NCBI GenBank assembly: GCA_016714815.1
Contig: JADKBZ010000012.1
Location: 1-64,000 of the forward strand
Reading direction: 5' to 3'
Origin: Holophagales bacterium
GTDB lineage: Bacteria > Acidobacteriota > Thermoanaerobaculia > UBA5066
DNA length: 64,000 bases
The notes beneath the pieces are model-generated. The model was given only the letters and a program-made list of their open reading frames with translations, was not told the DNA's origin and did no database searches. Shown here piece by piece: positions 24,237 through 33,732 of the stretch; position 1 is the stretch's first letter, and every line of letters begins with the position of its first letter. The position numbers were made by a program, and so were the translations under genes.

Positions 24237-26888
24237 TCAGGAGATGTCGTAGACGAACTTGCCGCCTTCGTCGACGCGGACGTAGACCTTCGAGATCGAC
24301 GCCCCCTCGGCCATCCGCGAGAGGAACTCGCCGGAGAGGTCGGGGAGGACGGTCTTCGTGAGGATCGAGTCGACGTTGCGCGCGCCGCTCTCGACTTCCT
24401 TGCAGCGGCTGCCGATCTCGTTCACGACGGCCTCGTCCCACCCGAACGTCGCGCCGTGGTTCTGCATGAGGCGCTTGCCGATCCGGCCGAGCTGGAGCTT
24501 GATGATCAGCTTCATGACCGACTCGGAGATCGGGTAGTACGGGACGATCGACATGCGGCCGAGGAAGGCGGGCTTGAAGACCTTGTCGAGGCCGGGCTTG
24601 ATCGTCTCGACGATCTTCTGCGGCGTCGGGGCCGTCTCCGGGTCGGCGCACATCTTCATCATCGCGTCCGACTCGGCGTTCGTCGTCAGGAGGATGACGC
24701 AGTTCTTGAAGTCGATCTCGCGCCCCTCGCCGTCTTCCATCTGCCCCTTGTCGAAGACCTGGTAGAAGAGCTCGAGGACGTCGGGGTGCGCCTTCTCGAC
24801 CTCGTCGAGGAGGACGACGGAGTAGGGCTTGCGGCGAACCGCCTCGGTGAGGACGCCCCCCTCGCCGTAGCCGACGTAGCCCGGAGGGGAGCCCTTCAGC
24901 GACGACACGGTGTGGGCTTCCTGGAACTCGGACATGTTGATCGTCACCATGTTCCGCTCGCCGCCGTAGAGGGTCTCGGCGAGGGCGATGGCGGTCTCGG
25001 TCTTTCCGACGCCGGACGTCCCGACGAACATGAAGACGGCGATCGGCTTGCGCGGGTCGGTGAGCCCCGCGCGCGAGGTCTGGATCTTCTGCGCGATCGC
25101 CGCGAGGGCGTGGTCCTGGCCGACGACCCGCTCTCCGAGGAGCTTGTCGAGGTTCCGCACCGTCTCGATCTCGTCGGCCTGCATCTTCCCGACGGGGATG
25201 CCGGTCCACCCCGCGATGACCTCCGCGACGGCCTGGGCGTTCACGTCGGCCTGCATCATCGGCGTGTCGCCCTGCACCGTCTTCAGGTCCGACTTGAGCC
25301 CGTCGAGCTCGGTCCGCATCGCCTCGAGCCCCGCGGCGTCCCCGCCGCCGACGGCCGCCTCGAGCTTGCCGCGGACCTCCTTGACCTTGTTGACGAGCTC
25401 GATCTCCTTCTTGCACTGCTCGTCGAGGACGGCGAGCCGGGCCGTGGACTCTTCCCTGGCGGCCTTCGCCTTCTCGATCCGCTCGCCGTGCGCCGCGCCC
25501 GCCGCGGCCTCGCGCTCGAGGGCGTCGATCTCTGCCGTCAGCTGGTCGATCCGCCGCCGGCAGTCCTCGATCGGCGCGGGCGTCGCCGCCTGGCTGATGT
25601 TGACCTTCGCGCAGGCGGTGTCGAGGACGGAGACGCACTTGTCCGGAAGCTGGCGCCCCGTGATGTAGCGGTGCGAGATGCGGACCGAAGCCTCGACCGC
25701 CTCGTCGAGGATCCGGAGACCGCCGTGGTGCTTCTCGAGGTTCTTCGCGAGCGCCCGCATCATGACGATCGCGATCTCCTCGCTCGGCTCCTCGACCTTG
25801 ACGACCTGGAACCGCCGCGCGAGCGCGGCGTCCTTCTCGAAGTACTTCTTGTACTCGGCCCAGGTCGTCGCGGCGATCGTCCGGAGCTCGCCGCGCGCCA
25901 GCGCCGGCTTCAGGAGGTTCGCGGCGTCGTTCTGCCCCGCCGAGCCTCCCGCGCCGATCATCGTGTGCGCCTCGTCGATGAAGATGATGATCGGGATCGG
26001 GGAGGACTTGACCTCCTCGATGACCTGCTTGAGGCGGTTCTCGAACTCCCCCTTGATGCCCGCGCCGGCCTGCAGGAGCCCGAGGTCGAGAGTCCGGACG
26101 ATGACGTTCTTGAGCGGTCCGGGGACGTCCCCCTGGACGATCCGCTGGGCGAAGCCCTCGACGACGGCCGTCTTGCCGACGCCCGCCTCGCCGGTGAGGA
26201 TCGGGTTGTTCTGCCGGCGGCGGGTGAGGATGTCGATGACCTGCCGGATCTCGAAGTCGCGCCCGAGGATCGGGTCGATCTTCCCGGCGCGCGCCTTGGC
26301 CGTGAGGTCTTCCGTGTAGAGGTCGAGCGACTTCGTCTTGCCCGGGACGCCCATGGCGACGTCGGGCCCGCCACCGGCCCCGGAAGCCGTGGAGAGGGCC
26401 TGCGCCTCGCGGTCTTCGGCGGAGCCCTTGACGACCTCGGCGAACGTCTTCGTCAGCTGCTCGACGGAGATGCCGGCGAGGTCCTTCGAGATCTCGCGCG
26501 TCAGGCGGGAGAGGTCGTCGTCGGTGAGGAGGACGAGGAGGAGGTGCCCCGACCGCACCCTCGACGCGCCGTATTCGATGGAGGCGACGACCCACGCCTT
26601 CTCGATGAGCCGCGGGAGCCGCGGCGAGAGGGCGGGAGTCCGGGCGTTGCCCGTCTTCAGCCGGTCGAGGGCGCGCGTCACGTCCTTGGCGAAGCGGGAC
26701 GCGTCGATCTCGAAGCGTCGCAGGATCTTGAGGAAGTCGGTGTCGGGCGCCTCCAGGATCTTCAGCAGGACGTGCTCGACCTCGACGTCGTAGTTCGTCC
26801 GGGAGAGGCAGAGCCCGGCCGCTCCCTCGAGAGCCTGGCGGCAGGTGTCGTTGAGTCGACCGATCAGGGACTTCAGGTTCACGCTCAT
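24237..26888 (-). CDS. clpV: T6SS sheath-disassembly AAA+ ATPase ClpV (TssH)
   Basis: 883 residues from ATG 26888, with GAGGA upstream; an earlier in-frame codon at 26921 would overlap tssG and adds non-family residues. The N-terminal ClpN domain (about 1-155) includes SLIGRLNDTCRQALE, HVLLKILE and LLLVLLTDDD. The first AAA+ module has GEAGVGKT and IIFIDEAHT, the middle coiled coil runs over about 400-500, and the second AAA+ module has GTSGVGKTET, VVLLDEVEKAHP and LLTTNAESD. The length and the ClpV-type linker distinguish it from ClpB. It strips contracted TssB/TssC sheath for reuse in the cytoplasm. It is the last gene before a terminator and follows tssG by 29 bases. Confidence 0.95.
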   Translation of the reverse strand: MSVNLKSLIGRLNDTCRQALEGAAGLCLSRTNYDVEVEHVLLKILEAPDTDFLKILRRFEIDASRFAKDVTRALDRLKTGNARTPALSPRLPRLIEKAWVVASIEYGASRVRSGHLLLVLLTDDDLSRLTREISKDLAGISVEQLTKTFAEVVKGSAEDREAQALSTASGAGGGPDVAMGVPGKTKSLDLYTEDLTAKARAGKIDPILGRDFEIRQVIDILTRRRQNNPILTGEAGVGKTAVVEGFAQRIVQGDVPGPLKNVIVRTLDLGLLQAGAGIKGEFENRLKQVIEEVKSSPIPIIIFIDEAHTMIGAGGSAGQNDAANLLKPALARGELRTIAATTWAEYKKYFEKDAALARRFQVVKVEEPSEEIAIVMMRALAKNLEKHHGGLRILDEAVEASVRISHRYITGRQLPDKCVSVLDTACAKVNISQAATPAPIEDCRRRIDQLTAEIDALEREAAAGAAHGERIEKAKAAREESTARLAVLDEQCKKEIELVNKVKEVRGKLEAAVGGGDAAGLEAMRTELDGLKSDLKTVQGDTPMMQADVNAQAVAEVIAGWTGIPVGKMQADEIETVRNLDKLLGERVVGQDHALAAIAQKIQTSRAGLTDPRKPIAVFMFVGTSGVGKTETAIALAETLYGGERNMVTINMSEFQEAHTVSSLKGSPPGYVGYGEGGVLTEAVRRKPYSVVLLDEVEKAHPDVLELFYQVFDKGQMEDGEGREIDFKNCVILLTTNAESDAMMKMCADPETAPTPQKIVETIKPGLDKVFKPAFLGRMSIVPYYPISESVMKLIIKLQLGRIGKRLMQNHGATFGWDEAVVNEIGSRCKEVESGARNVDSILTKTVLPDLSGEFLSRMAEGASISKVYVRVDEGGKFVYDIS

Positions 26889-26917
26889 CTTGTCGTCCTC
26901 TCGCGAGCCGGATTTCC

Positions 26918-27913
26918 TCAATTATCGACCGGAAGGACGACCTCGTCGGCGTCTTTCCGGGGCGTTTCGCTGGTGACCCACGTCGTCCACCCGAGCATCG
27001 GGGGGAGCGCCGATTTCGAGTCGAGGGAGCATGGGGGGACGTCCTGCTTGCGGAGGACGAGCTGGACGTCGAAATCGAACTCCAGGCCGGCCAGGTACCT
27101 CGTCAGCTCGGTGACGGGCTTCCACGCCGGCCCCACGGGCAGGAACGAGACGAACTGGGCCAGCGTGAGCGGACCCAGCCTCACCCGGAACTTCGACTGG
27201 GACACGAAAACCGAGGAGCCCGCCACGACCGTCCGGCCGAGCTCGGAGTTCGCCTGCCCGAGCGTCGTGACGTTCTCCGGCTCCAGCGGGAACCACTGCC
27301 CCTGGAACTGGACGATGTCGGCGGGAACCCGGAAGTAGTCCCTGAGGATCGAGGCGATCGACGACGCCGAGTGCGGCTTCTGCGCGAGGTGCCCGGCGTA
27401 GAGGAGGAGCGCCTGGTCGTTCACCGCCATCCGGCCGCGCAGACCGGGGGTCCCCATGCCGATGAGGTCGAAGAGGTACTCGGTGAAGGCGTCCTCGTTC
27501 TGCCGCTCGTAGGCGATCGGGAAGCGGTACTTCTCCCAGGCCCGGTAGAAGAGCGATGCGAACCGGTGGTTGAAGATGTCGAGGAAGGCCCAGAGGGCGG
27601 TGTCCTTGTGGGAGATCCGCTCGCGGACGAGCTCGGTGTACGGGTACGGCAGGACCGCCTGCGGCCCGGTCAGCCCGATGAAGTTGATCGTCATCTCGGG
27701 CGGCCGGCTCTCCTGGCCGGCCGGAGGCGCCTTCAGCTCGACGATCTCGCTGGGAGGGAAGGCGAGCGACGGGTGGGAGCGGAACCGGACGATCTCGTTT
27801 CCGGGGTGCACGGCCCGACCGACCCCTTCCCTGCCGGGCGACGTCCGCTCCAGGAGCCGGACGGCCTGGAAGAACGAGAAGCGGTACGGCTCGGAGTAGA
27901 GAAGGTCTTTCAT
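26918..27913 (-). CDS. tssG: T6SS baseplate protein TssG
   Basis: 331 residues. ATG at 27913 is chosen because the product then begins as TssG proteins do (MKDLLYSEPYRFSFFQAVRLLER); a GTG 57 bases upstream would overlap tssF and adds a Gly/Arg/Ser-rich stretch. Typical blocks are VRFRSHPSLAFPPSEI, INFIGLTGPQAVLPYPYTE, FLDIFNHR and FRVRLGPLTLAQF. TssG joins two TssF copies in each wedge of the baseplate that holds the spike and nucleates the sheath. It lies seven bases after the tssF stop and is followed by clpV. Confidence 0.95.
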   Translation of the reverse strand: MKDLLYSEPYRFSFFQAVRLLERTSPGREGVGRAVHPGNEIVRFRSHPSLAFPPSEIVELKAPPAGQESRPPEMTINFIGLTGPQAVLPYPYTELVRERISHKDTALWAFLDIFNHRFASLFYRAWEKYRFPIAYERQNEDAFTEYLFDLIGMGTPGLRGRMAVNDQALLLYAGHLAQKPHSASSIASILRDYFRVPADIVQFQGQWFPLEPENVTTLGQANSELGRTVVAGSSVFVSQSKFRVRLGPLTLAQFVSFLPVGPAWKPVTELTRYLAGLEFDFDVQLVLRKQDVPPCSLDSKSALPPMLGWTTWVTSETPRKDADEVVLPVDN

Positions 27914-27920
27914 TCCGCGC

Positions 27921-29780
27921 TCAGAGGACGATCTGCTCCCCGGCCCGCGGCGCCCACCGGCGGATGACACCCTCGCGCTGGCGGCTCGTCAGGACGAGCT
28001 GGCTGAACGAGTTCACGGAGGAATAGAGGCCGAGGAACCGCTCGAGGACCTGGGCGAAGAGGAACGTCCCGGTGCCGACGAACTGCTGCTCGTCGAGCTC
28101 GAGCGAGACCTCGATGCCCCTCACGAAGCTCGGCTGCAGGACCCCGATGGAGCGCAGGACGCGCCGCGACCCGACTTTCGTGATCCCGGCGATCTGCTGG
28201 CGGGTGACGGAGGAGTCGGAGAAGTCGTAGAGGCGGAGGATCTCCTGCAGCGCCTCGGGCCCCTGCCCGTCCGCCCGCTCCACGAGGGACAGGAGGTTGA
28301 GCGAGAGGTGGGAGAGGAGCCGCCACTGCAGGCCCCGGCGGAGCGGCGGCCGGACGGTGGGCGTCGGGCGCCTCAGGCAGCGGATCCCGGAGAAGACGCC
28401 CGCTCCCTCGAGCTGGAAGTCGGCCTCGCTTCCCTCGAAGGGGAGGCGGGAAGGGAGGTCCCGGTTCGTGCAGAGGGCTTCGACGGTGAGCGTGTCGGCC
28501 TCGGGCTGGACCGGGTTGAAGCCGAGGTCGACGAGCGAGAGATAGGCGTCGGTCCCGTCGTCGTCCTTGCGCGCCGAGGGGCGGCGGCTCATGTACCAGA
28601 ACGCGGGCGACTGCCCCTTCTCGAAGCCGTGGCGGTACGAGTAGAAGGGCTCGTAGCTCGTGACCCGGTCGCTCCCCTTGGCGACGCTCGTGACCCCTTC
28701 GACCGAGTAGACCTCGGTGACGTCCTGCCGCCTCACGTCGGGGACGACGCGGTACTCGGGCTGCAGGTGCGTCAGGCGGATCGGCTCGGCGATCTGCCGG
28801 AAGAGGTTCGCCACGGGGGTGCAGTTGAGCCGGAACGTCTGCGCCGTGACGCTTCTCTCCAGGGGAAAGTCGCGGTCGAAGTAGAGGAGGATCTCGAGGC
28901 CGTCGTCGAAGTCCTCCCGCGCCGCCCGCTCGAGCCCCTTCACGTCGAAGAAGAAGAACTTCTCGGGGAAGGCGAAGTACTCGGCGAGGAGGCGGTAGCC
29001 GAGGAACGAACGGTCGGTGTAGGGAAGGAGCCCCTCGTCGCGCTCGAAGCCGACGCCCGTCACGACCGACTTCGGGAGCTTCACCGGCGACGGAACGTCC
29101 CGCGGCCCGCCGGGGCGGAGCTCGACGGCGACGAGGTGGTTGTGGATCAGCTCGTGGAGGGCGTAGACGACCTTCCCCTCGCCCTGGAGGTAGAACCGGA
29201 GAGACTCGAGGTGCTTTTCCTCCGACTCGGAGACCTTCTCCTTCAGCTCGCGAAGGGGCGACCCGCCGAACGTCTTCAGCTCGAGCCTGAGGACCGTCCG
29301 CACCCCTTCCTCGGGGCCGACGCCCGGGATCGGGAGCTCGAATCGCGCCTGCCGCATCTCCACCGGCCAGAGGTGGACCGGGTAGGCCGTGCGGAACCGG
29401 CAGGAGGTCCCCGCGACGGAGCGGGAGTAGAGCATCGCGCCGCGCGGGATCTTCTGCCCCGACTGGAGGCTCACCTGCGACGGGTCGAGGACGAACTGCA
29501 CGATCGACATCGACGGGATCGGGGCGAGCAGGTGCGGGTACAGGACGTTGAGAAGCGACTCGGTGATCTCGGGGAACTCGTCGTCGACCTTCAGGTGGAC
29601 GCGGGACGCCAGGAAGGCGAACGCCTCTATGAGCCGCTCGACGTGCGGGTCCTCGCACATGTCGGGCTCGAGCTGGAGCCGCCCGGCGATCTTCGGGTAC
29701 TTCTCCGCGAACTCCGCCCCCATCTGGCGGAGGAAGGAGAGCTCGCGTTCGTAGTATCCGAGGAGCTCGTCGCGCATCAC
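27921..29780 (-). CDS. tssF: T6SS baseplate protein TssF
   Basis: 619 residues, a standard length for TssF. It begins MMRDELLGYYERELSFLRQMGAEFAE and has DPHVERLIEAFAFLASRVHLKVDDEFPEITESLLN in part, both family hallmarks. Later it contains FPLERSVTAQTFRLNCTPVANLF and the DLGFNPVQP block. GTG at 29780 overlaps the tssE stop, and ATG at 29777 is the alternative. It is the main wedge component that contacts VgrG and the sheath initiator TssE. It is translationally coupled with tssE and tssG. Confidence 0.95.
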   Translation of the reverse strand: MMRDELLGYYERELSFLRQMGAEFAEKYPKIAGRLQLEPDMCEDPHVERLIEAFAFLASRVHLKVDDEFPEITESLLNVLYPHLLAPIPSMSIVQFVLDPSQVSLQSGQKIPRGAMLYSRSVAGTSCRFRTAYPVHLWPVEMRQARFELPIPGVGPEEGVRTVLRLELKTFGGSPLRELKEKVSESEEKHLESLRFYLQGEGKVVYALHELIHNHLVAVELRPGGPRDVPSPVKLPKSVVTGVGFERDEGLLPYTDRSFLGYRLLAEYFAFPEKFFFFDVKGLERAAREDFDDGLEILLYFDRDFPLERSVTAQTFRLNCTPVANLFRQIAEPIRLTHLQPEYRVVPDVRRQDVTEVYSVEGVTSVAKGSDRVTSYEPFYSYRHGFEKGQSPAFWYMSRRPSARKDDDGTDAYLSLVDLGFNPVQPEADTLTVEALCTNRDLPSRLPFEGSEADFQLEGAGVFSGIRCLRRPTPTVRPPLRRGLQWRLLSHLSLNLLSLVERADGQGPEALQEILRLYDFSDSSVTRQQIAGITKVGSRRVLRSIGVLQPSFVRGIEVSLELDEQQFVGTGTFLFAQVLERFLGLYSSVNSFSQLVLTSRQREGVIRRWAPRAGEQIVL

Positions 29781-30259
29781 TCCCCCTTCACGCGGAACTC
29801 CCCGCTCCCGATCTGGAGCAGGGTGTCGAACGACACCGGCTCGGGAGCCGGGTCGACCTTGAGGCGCGCGTCGATCCGGAACTTCAGCGAGAGGCCGGGC
29901 CCCGGGTCGGGATCAACCGTCACGACGACTCCCTCGAGCCTCGGCTCGAACGTCTCGAGGACCCTCTCCACCGACCGCCTCAGCTTCGCCTTGTCGGCAG
30001 GGCTCTTGGCCGAGAGGGTCGTCATGTCGGGAAGGCCGTAGACGGCGACGGAGGACTGGACCTCCTTCAGCTCGGTCGGGATTCCGGGCGTGGAGCGCGT
30101 GTTCAGGAGCCATTCCAGGTCCCGGCGGACGGACTGCTTGAGCAGCCGGAGGTTCTTGGCCCGCGAGGGCGCAGCCTCACGCGAAAACTCCGGTTCGTAG
30201 TCGATGAGCCGGTCGAGGACCGACGGGCGGACACGGATCTCGTTGTCGAACCGCGACAT
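29777..30259 (-). CDS. tssE: T6SS baseplate protein TssE (gp25-like)
   Basis: 160 residues. The N-terminal MSRFDNEIRVRPSVLDRLID and the internal LKQSVRRDLEWLLNTR are the TssE/gp25 signature (the EFR-like core region that primes sheath polymerisation). SSVAVYGLPDMTTLS and VERVLETFEPRLEGVVV follow in normal order. It starts 41 bases beyond the stem of the tssC terminator, so it needs either readthrough or its own promoter. It ends overlapping tssF by four bases. Confidence 0.93.
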   Translation of the reverse strand: MSRFDNEIRVRPSVLDRLIDYEPEFSREAAPSRAKNLRLLKQSVRRDLEWLLNTRSTPGIPTELKEVQSSVAVYGLPDMTTLSAKSPADKAKLRRSVERVLETFEPRLEGVVVTVDPDPGPGLSLKFRIDARLKVDPAPEPVSFDTLLQIGSGEFRVKGE

Positions 30260-30300
30260 CTCGGGCGGACTCCTGGGGCGAACCGGAAGCGGATGAAAAA

Positions 30301-30329
30301 GGCCGGGCGGCGTTCGTCGCCGCCCGGCC
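30301..30329 (-). terminator. Strong intrinsic terminator between tssC and tssE
   Basis: Minus-strand reading gives GGCCGGGCGGCG pairing perfectly with CGCCGCCCGGCC (bases 30301-30312 and 30318-30329, five-base loop), immediately followed by TTTTTCATC. It begins nine bases after the tssC stop. A canonical terminator inside the T6SS gene series should reduce transcription of tssE-tssF-tssG-clpV relative to the sheath genes. Confidence 0.88.
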
Positions 30330-30337
30330 GCGAGCGG

Positions 30338-31831
30338 CTACTTGCGGGCCTGGGCGGGCAGGTCGGCCACGAGGCGCAGCGAAACCTGCAGCTCGTCGAG
30401 CTGGAAGTGGGGCCTGAGGAACGCCACGGCGCGGTAGGCGCCCGGCTTCCCCGGGATCTCGGCGACGTCGATCTTGGCCTCGCGCAGCGGGTAGCGGGCC
30501 TTCGTCTCCTGGGACGCCGTGTCGTCGGGGGAGACGTAGTTCGCGATCCACTGGTTCAGGAACATCTCGCAGTCCTTGCGGGACATGAAGCTGCCGACCT
30601 TGTCGCGCATCATCGCCTTGAGGTAGTGCGCGAAGCGGGAGACGGCGAAGATGTGGGGCAGCATCGTCGAGAGGCGCGCGTTCGAGTTCGCCGACTCGAG
30701 GTCGTACTTCTTCGGCTTCTGCGCCGACTGCGCGCCGAAGAAGGCCGCGTAGTCGGTGTTCTTGCAGTGGACGAGAGGGATGAACCCGAGGTCGGAGAGC
30801 TCCTTCTCGCGCCGGTCGGTGATGGCGATCTCGGTCGGGCACTTCAGGGCGACGTCGCCCTCGTCGGTCTGGAACGTGTGGACCGGGAGGCCCTGCACGA
30901 GGCCGCCCCCCTCGACGCCGCGGATCGCGACGCACCAGCCGTACATCGCGAAGGCCTCGGTGAGGCGGGTCCCGAAGGAGTAGGCCGCGTTCCCCCAGAG
31001 ATACTTGTTGTGGTCCTTGCCGTCGATGTCCTCTTCGAAGTTGAACGTCTCGGTCGGGACGGTCTCCTTGCCGAAGGGGAGGCGCATGAGCGTGCGCGGC
31101 ATCGTGAGGCCGACGTAGCGCGAGTCTTCCGAGTCGCGGAAGGAGCGCCACTTGGCGTACTCGGTCCGGTCGAAGATCTTCGCGAGGTCGCGGACCTCGG
31201 TCATCTCCTGGAAGCTGTCCCAGCCGAAGAGCTGCGGCGCGGAGGCCGCGATGAACGGGGCGTTCGCCGCCGCAGCCACCTGGGCCATCTTCTCGAGGAG
31301 GAGCTGGTCCTGCGGGTGGTTGGAGAAGTAGTAGTCGCCGAGGAGGGCGCCGAAGGGCTGGCCGCCGAAGGTGCCGTACTCCTCTTCGTAGACCTTCTTG
31401 AAGACGGCCGACTGGTCGAACTCCGCGGCCCGCTCGAGGTCCTTCAGGAGGTCCTTCTTCGAGACGTTCAGCACGCGGATCTTCAGCATCGTCGACGTTT
31501 CGCTCTCGAAGACGAGGTGGTGAAGGCCCCGCCACGACGCCTCGAGGCGCTGGAAGGCGTCGGCGTGCATGATCTCGTTGAGCTGCGCCGACAGGAGCCG
31601 GTCGATCTCGGCGATGCGCGCCTGGATCGACGTCTCGAGGTCGCGGCCCATGACCACCTGGCCCTGCATCGCCTGCTGGACGAACTCGGCGATCATGTCC
31701 TTGGCCTGCTGCGTCTGGCTCTCGTGCTGGACGAGGCGGCCCTCGTCGAGGATCTTGCTCAGGAGGTCGACCTCGCCCTCCTGCTCCCGGACGATCGCGT
31801 CGGCCTTCCCGCGTTCGGCGGCATTACTCAT
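30338..31831 (-). CDS. tssC: T6SS sheath large subunit TssC
   Basis: 497 residues. Characteristic segments are DAFQRLEASWRGLHHL, RVLNVSKKDLLKDLE, FGALLGDYYFSNHP, YVGLTMPRTLMRLPFGKE, KYLWGNAAYSFG and the C-terminal FVSRFAHYLKAMMRDKVG-type block (here FAVSRFAHYLKAMMRD) ending LRPHFQLDELQVSLRLVADLP. TssC pairs with TssB as the contractile sheath subunit around the Hcp tube. It overlaps the tssB stop by eight bases and is followed directly by the terminator at 30301-30329. It keeps the C-terminal region that the fused paralogue at 6557-7906 lacks. Confidence 0.97.
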   Translation of the reverse strand: MSNAAERGKADAIVREQEGEVDLLSKILDEGRLVQHESQTQQAKDMIAEFVQQAMQGQVVMGRDLETSIQARIAEIDRLLSAQLNEIMHADAFQRLEASWRGLHHLVFESETSTMLKIRVLNVSKKDLLKDLERAAEFDQSAVFKKVYEEEYGTFGGQPFGALLGDYYFSNHPQDQLLLEKMAQVAAAANAPFIAASAPQLFGWDSFQEMTEVRDLAKIFDRTEYAKWRSFRDSEDSRYVGLTMPRTLMRLPFGKETVPTETFNFEEDIDGKDHNKYLWGNAAYSFGTRLTEAFAMYGWCVAIRGVEGGGLVQGLPVHTFQTDEGDVALKCPTEIAITDRREKELSDLGFIPLVHCKNTDYAAFFGAQSAQKPKKYDLESANSNARLSTMLPHIFAVSRFAHYLKAMMRDKVGSFMSRKDCEMFLNQWIANYVSPDDTASQETKARYPLREAKIDVAEIPGKPGAYRAVAFLRPHFQLDELQVSLRLVADLPAQARK

Positions 31832-32360
31832 TGCCGTCCCCCTTCTTCGGCCCCTCGGGCGAAAGGCCGAGCGAGCTCGCCAGCTGCTGCTGGCTGCCCG
31901 CGTTCTGGAGGACGTCGCCCAGCATCTTCTCGAGCTTCTCGTTGCCGTCGGCCTTCGAGAGGAGGTCGGAGAGTCGCTGGCGCGCCTCGACGAGCTTGCG
32001 GAGAGGGTCGACCTGCTGGACGACCTGGTCCGGCTCGAAATCCTGGAGGCTGCTGAACTTCAGGTCGACGCCCATCCGCGAGCCGTCGCCGGCCATCTTG
32101 TTCTCGACGGCCATCGCGACGCGCGGCGTCATCCCGGCGAGGACCTGGTCGAAGTTGTCCCGGTCGATCTCGGTGATCTTCCGGTCCTTCATCCGCGGAA
32201 GGGGCTGCTCGGGCTGCCCCGAGAAGTCGCCGAGGACCCCGACGACGAACGGGAGCTCCTTCAGCTCGATCGCGCCCCCGATCTCTACGTCGTAGGTGAT
32301 CTGGACCCGCGGGGGCCGGACCCTCTTGAGTTTCTGCTGGATGCTTTCCTTCTTCACCAT
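31824..32360 (-). CDS. tssB: T6SS sheath small subunit TssB
   Basis: 178 residues. ATG at 32360 is preferred because GGAGG sits seven bases upstream; an ATG six bases earlier would be only one base from that site. Hallmarks are RPPRVQITYDVEIGGAIELKELPFVVGVLGDFSG in part, the KITEIDRDNFDQVL strand-helix and LQDFEPDQVVQQVDPLRKLVEAR in part. The C-terminal helix, which ClpV ClpN domains recognise in TssC partners, is followed by a Gly/Lys-rich tail. It forms the sheath with TssC. It lies 115 bases after tssA. Confidence 0.97.
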   Translation of the reverse strand: MVKKESIQQKLKRVRPPRVQITYDVEIGGAIELKELPFVVGVLGDFSGQPEQPLPRMKDRKITEIDRDNFDQVLAGMTPRVAMAVENKMAGDGSRMGVDLKFSSLQDFEPDQVVQQVDPLRKLVEARQRLSDLLSKADGNEKLEKMLGDVLQNAGSQQQLASSLGLSPEGPKKGDGNE

Positions 32361-32475
32361 GAGCATTCCTCCCTGACGTCTGTCGGCTTGATGCTTGCGA
32401 CTTCTCTCGAGCCCTTGCCTGCGTGTTCAGCCCTGGTTCCCGTCTCGTCCCTCGTCCCTCGTCCCGCCTCCGTCT

Positions 32476-33603
32476 TCACTCCCCGGCCGGACGGATCCCG
32501 AGAGTCTCCTTGATCCCCTCGAGCACGCCCGTGTCCTTGATCACGTCCGCGAGCCACGTCTCCAGCGGCATCTGGCCCCACGTGATCGCGCGCTGGACGA
32601 GGTAGGAGACCGGGCTGTGCGGCTCGGTCTGACGGAAGAACTCCGCCACCTCGCCGAGGCGGGCGAGCGCCTCGCCGCGGCTCCGGATCGGCCCCGACGG
32701 CCCCGCGACCCGGTAGACGACGGCGCCCCCGGCTTCCGCGCCCCCCTCTTCTGCCGCGGCCGGGGCCCCGCCGGCCGCCTTCGCGTCCGGCTCGAGCGCC
32801 CGCTTTTCCTTGAGGATCCCGTCGACGACGCGCCGGACCTCTTCGATCGCCTTCTTCAGCTCGCCGAGGCCCGGGGTCTGGCGGCCGAACTTCTCGTCCA
32901 TCACCCGGTCGAGCCCCTGGAACTCGTCCCAGGCCTGGGCCAGGGCTTTCGAGGCGTCCTCGTAGAAGACCTTCGGCGTCGAGCCCTTCGCCTTGCGGAA
33001 ATCCTCGCCGGCCGTCTTGTTCTCCTCGACCGCCTGCCGCTTCAGCTCGGAGAGGCGCGACTGCGAATCGGCGTCGAGCGGACCGGTGATCGATTCGGGG
33101 ATGTCGAACGCCCGCGACTCGTTCCACTCGAGCCACGAGAAGTTCATCCCCGGCGCCCTCGTCAGCGGCGCTTTTCGAAGGGAAAGCGCGACCTGGCGAT
33201 CGAGGAAGGAGAGGACGTTCGCACGGCCTTCCATGTCCCCTTCGTCGATCTCCGGATAGCAGGTCTCCCAGAACTGCGAATGCAGCCCCTTCATCAGCTT
33301 CAGACCGTCGCGAGCGCCCGCGAAGCCCTGAAGCATGGTGAGCGCCTCCGCGAGCCAAGCCGCGACCTGAAGGTCCTTCGTCTTGGTGAGCAGCGCGTCG
33401 GTGGCGAGGGCCGCCGCCTCGTCCCAGTCGGCGACCTTCAGCTCCCGCTTCCAGTCTCCCTGCTCGAGGACGTCGTCGGCGCGGCGCGCCTCGCGAATCT
33501 CGTCGAACAGACCCGAATACTGAAGGCTCTCGCCTGACGGCCGGTCTTCCGAGACCGGCGACAGGAGCCGGTCAAAGTCGAGGAGCGGATCCTCCGACGA
33601 CAT
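32476..33603 (-). CDS. tssA: T6SS baseplate/tube-assembly protein TssA
   Basis: 375 residues. The N-terminal ImpA domain begins near FDRLLSPVSEDRPSGESLQYS and contains VADWDEAAALATDAL, DLQVAAWLAEAL and SQFWETCYPEIDEGD. The C-terminal part after an Ala/Gly/Glu-rich linker (about 270-300) has RSRGEALARLGEVAEFFRQTEPHSPVSYLVQRA in part, the short type of TssA C-terminus. TssA recruits baseplate and coordinates tube and sheath growth. ATG at 33603 follows GGAGG seven bases away. It heads the tssA-tssB-tssC unit and is divergent from tagJ. Confidence 0.93.
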   Translation of the reverse strand: MSSEDPLLDFDRLLSPVSEDRPSGESLQYSGLFDEIREARRADDVLEQGDWKRELKVADWDEAAALATDALLTKTKDLQVAAWLAEALTMLQGFAGARDGLKLMKGLHSQFWETCYPEIDEGDMEGRANVLSFLDRQVALSLRKAPLTRAPGMNFSWLEWNESRAFDIPESITGPLDADSQSRLSELKRQAVEENKTAGEDFRKAKGSTPKVFYEDASKALAQAWDEFQGLDRVMDEKFGRQTPGLGELKKAIEEVRRVVDGILKEKRALEPDAKAAGGAPAAAEEGGAEAGGAVVYRVAGPSGPIRSRGEALARLGEVAEFFRQTEPHSPVSYLVQRAITWGQMPLETWLADVIKDTGVLEGIKETLGIRPAGE

Positions 33604-33621
33604 CTAGAAGCCTCCCAACGG

Positions 33622-33645
33622 ATTGTAAAGTGGTGTTACTGTAAC
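33622..33645 (-). promoter_or_regulatory. Candidate tssA promoter with palindrome
   Basis: On the minus strand TACAAT (33622-33627) is a good -10 hexamer 19 bases before the tssA start. The perfect inverted repeat GTTACAGTAAC (33635-33645) lies just upstream, between the usual -10 and -35 places. No convincing -35 TTGACA is seen. The palindrome could be an operator for a dimeric regulator serving both tssA and the divergent tagJ. Confidence 0.35.
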
Positions 33646-33732
33646 TGACTCAGAAGCCCCTGTCATCCCGAACCGACCCGCCTCCCGCGGTGGCCCCGGA
33701 GCCGCCCGGGGTTGGCAATGAGGAGGACCGAA

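Noticed and set aside
22530..27338. A 1602-codon plus-strand open frame opposite the TagR-like and clpV genes
   Set aside because: A GC-driven antisense shadow with no recognisable domain.
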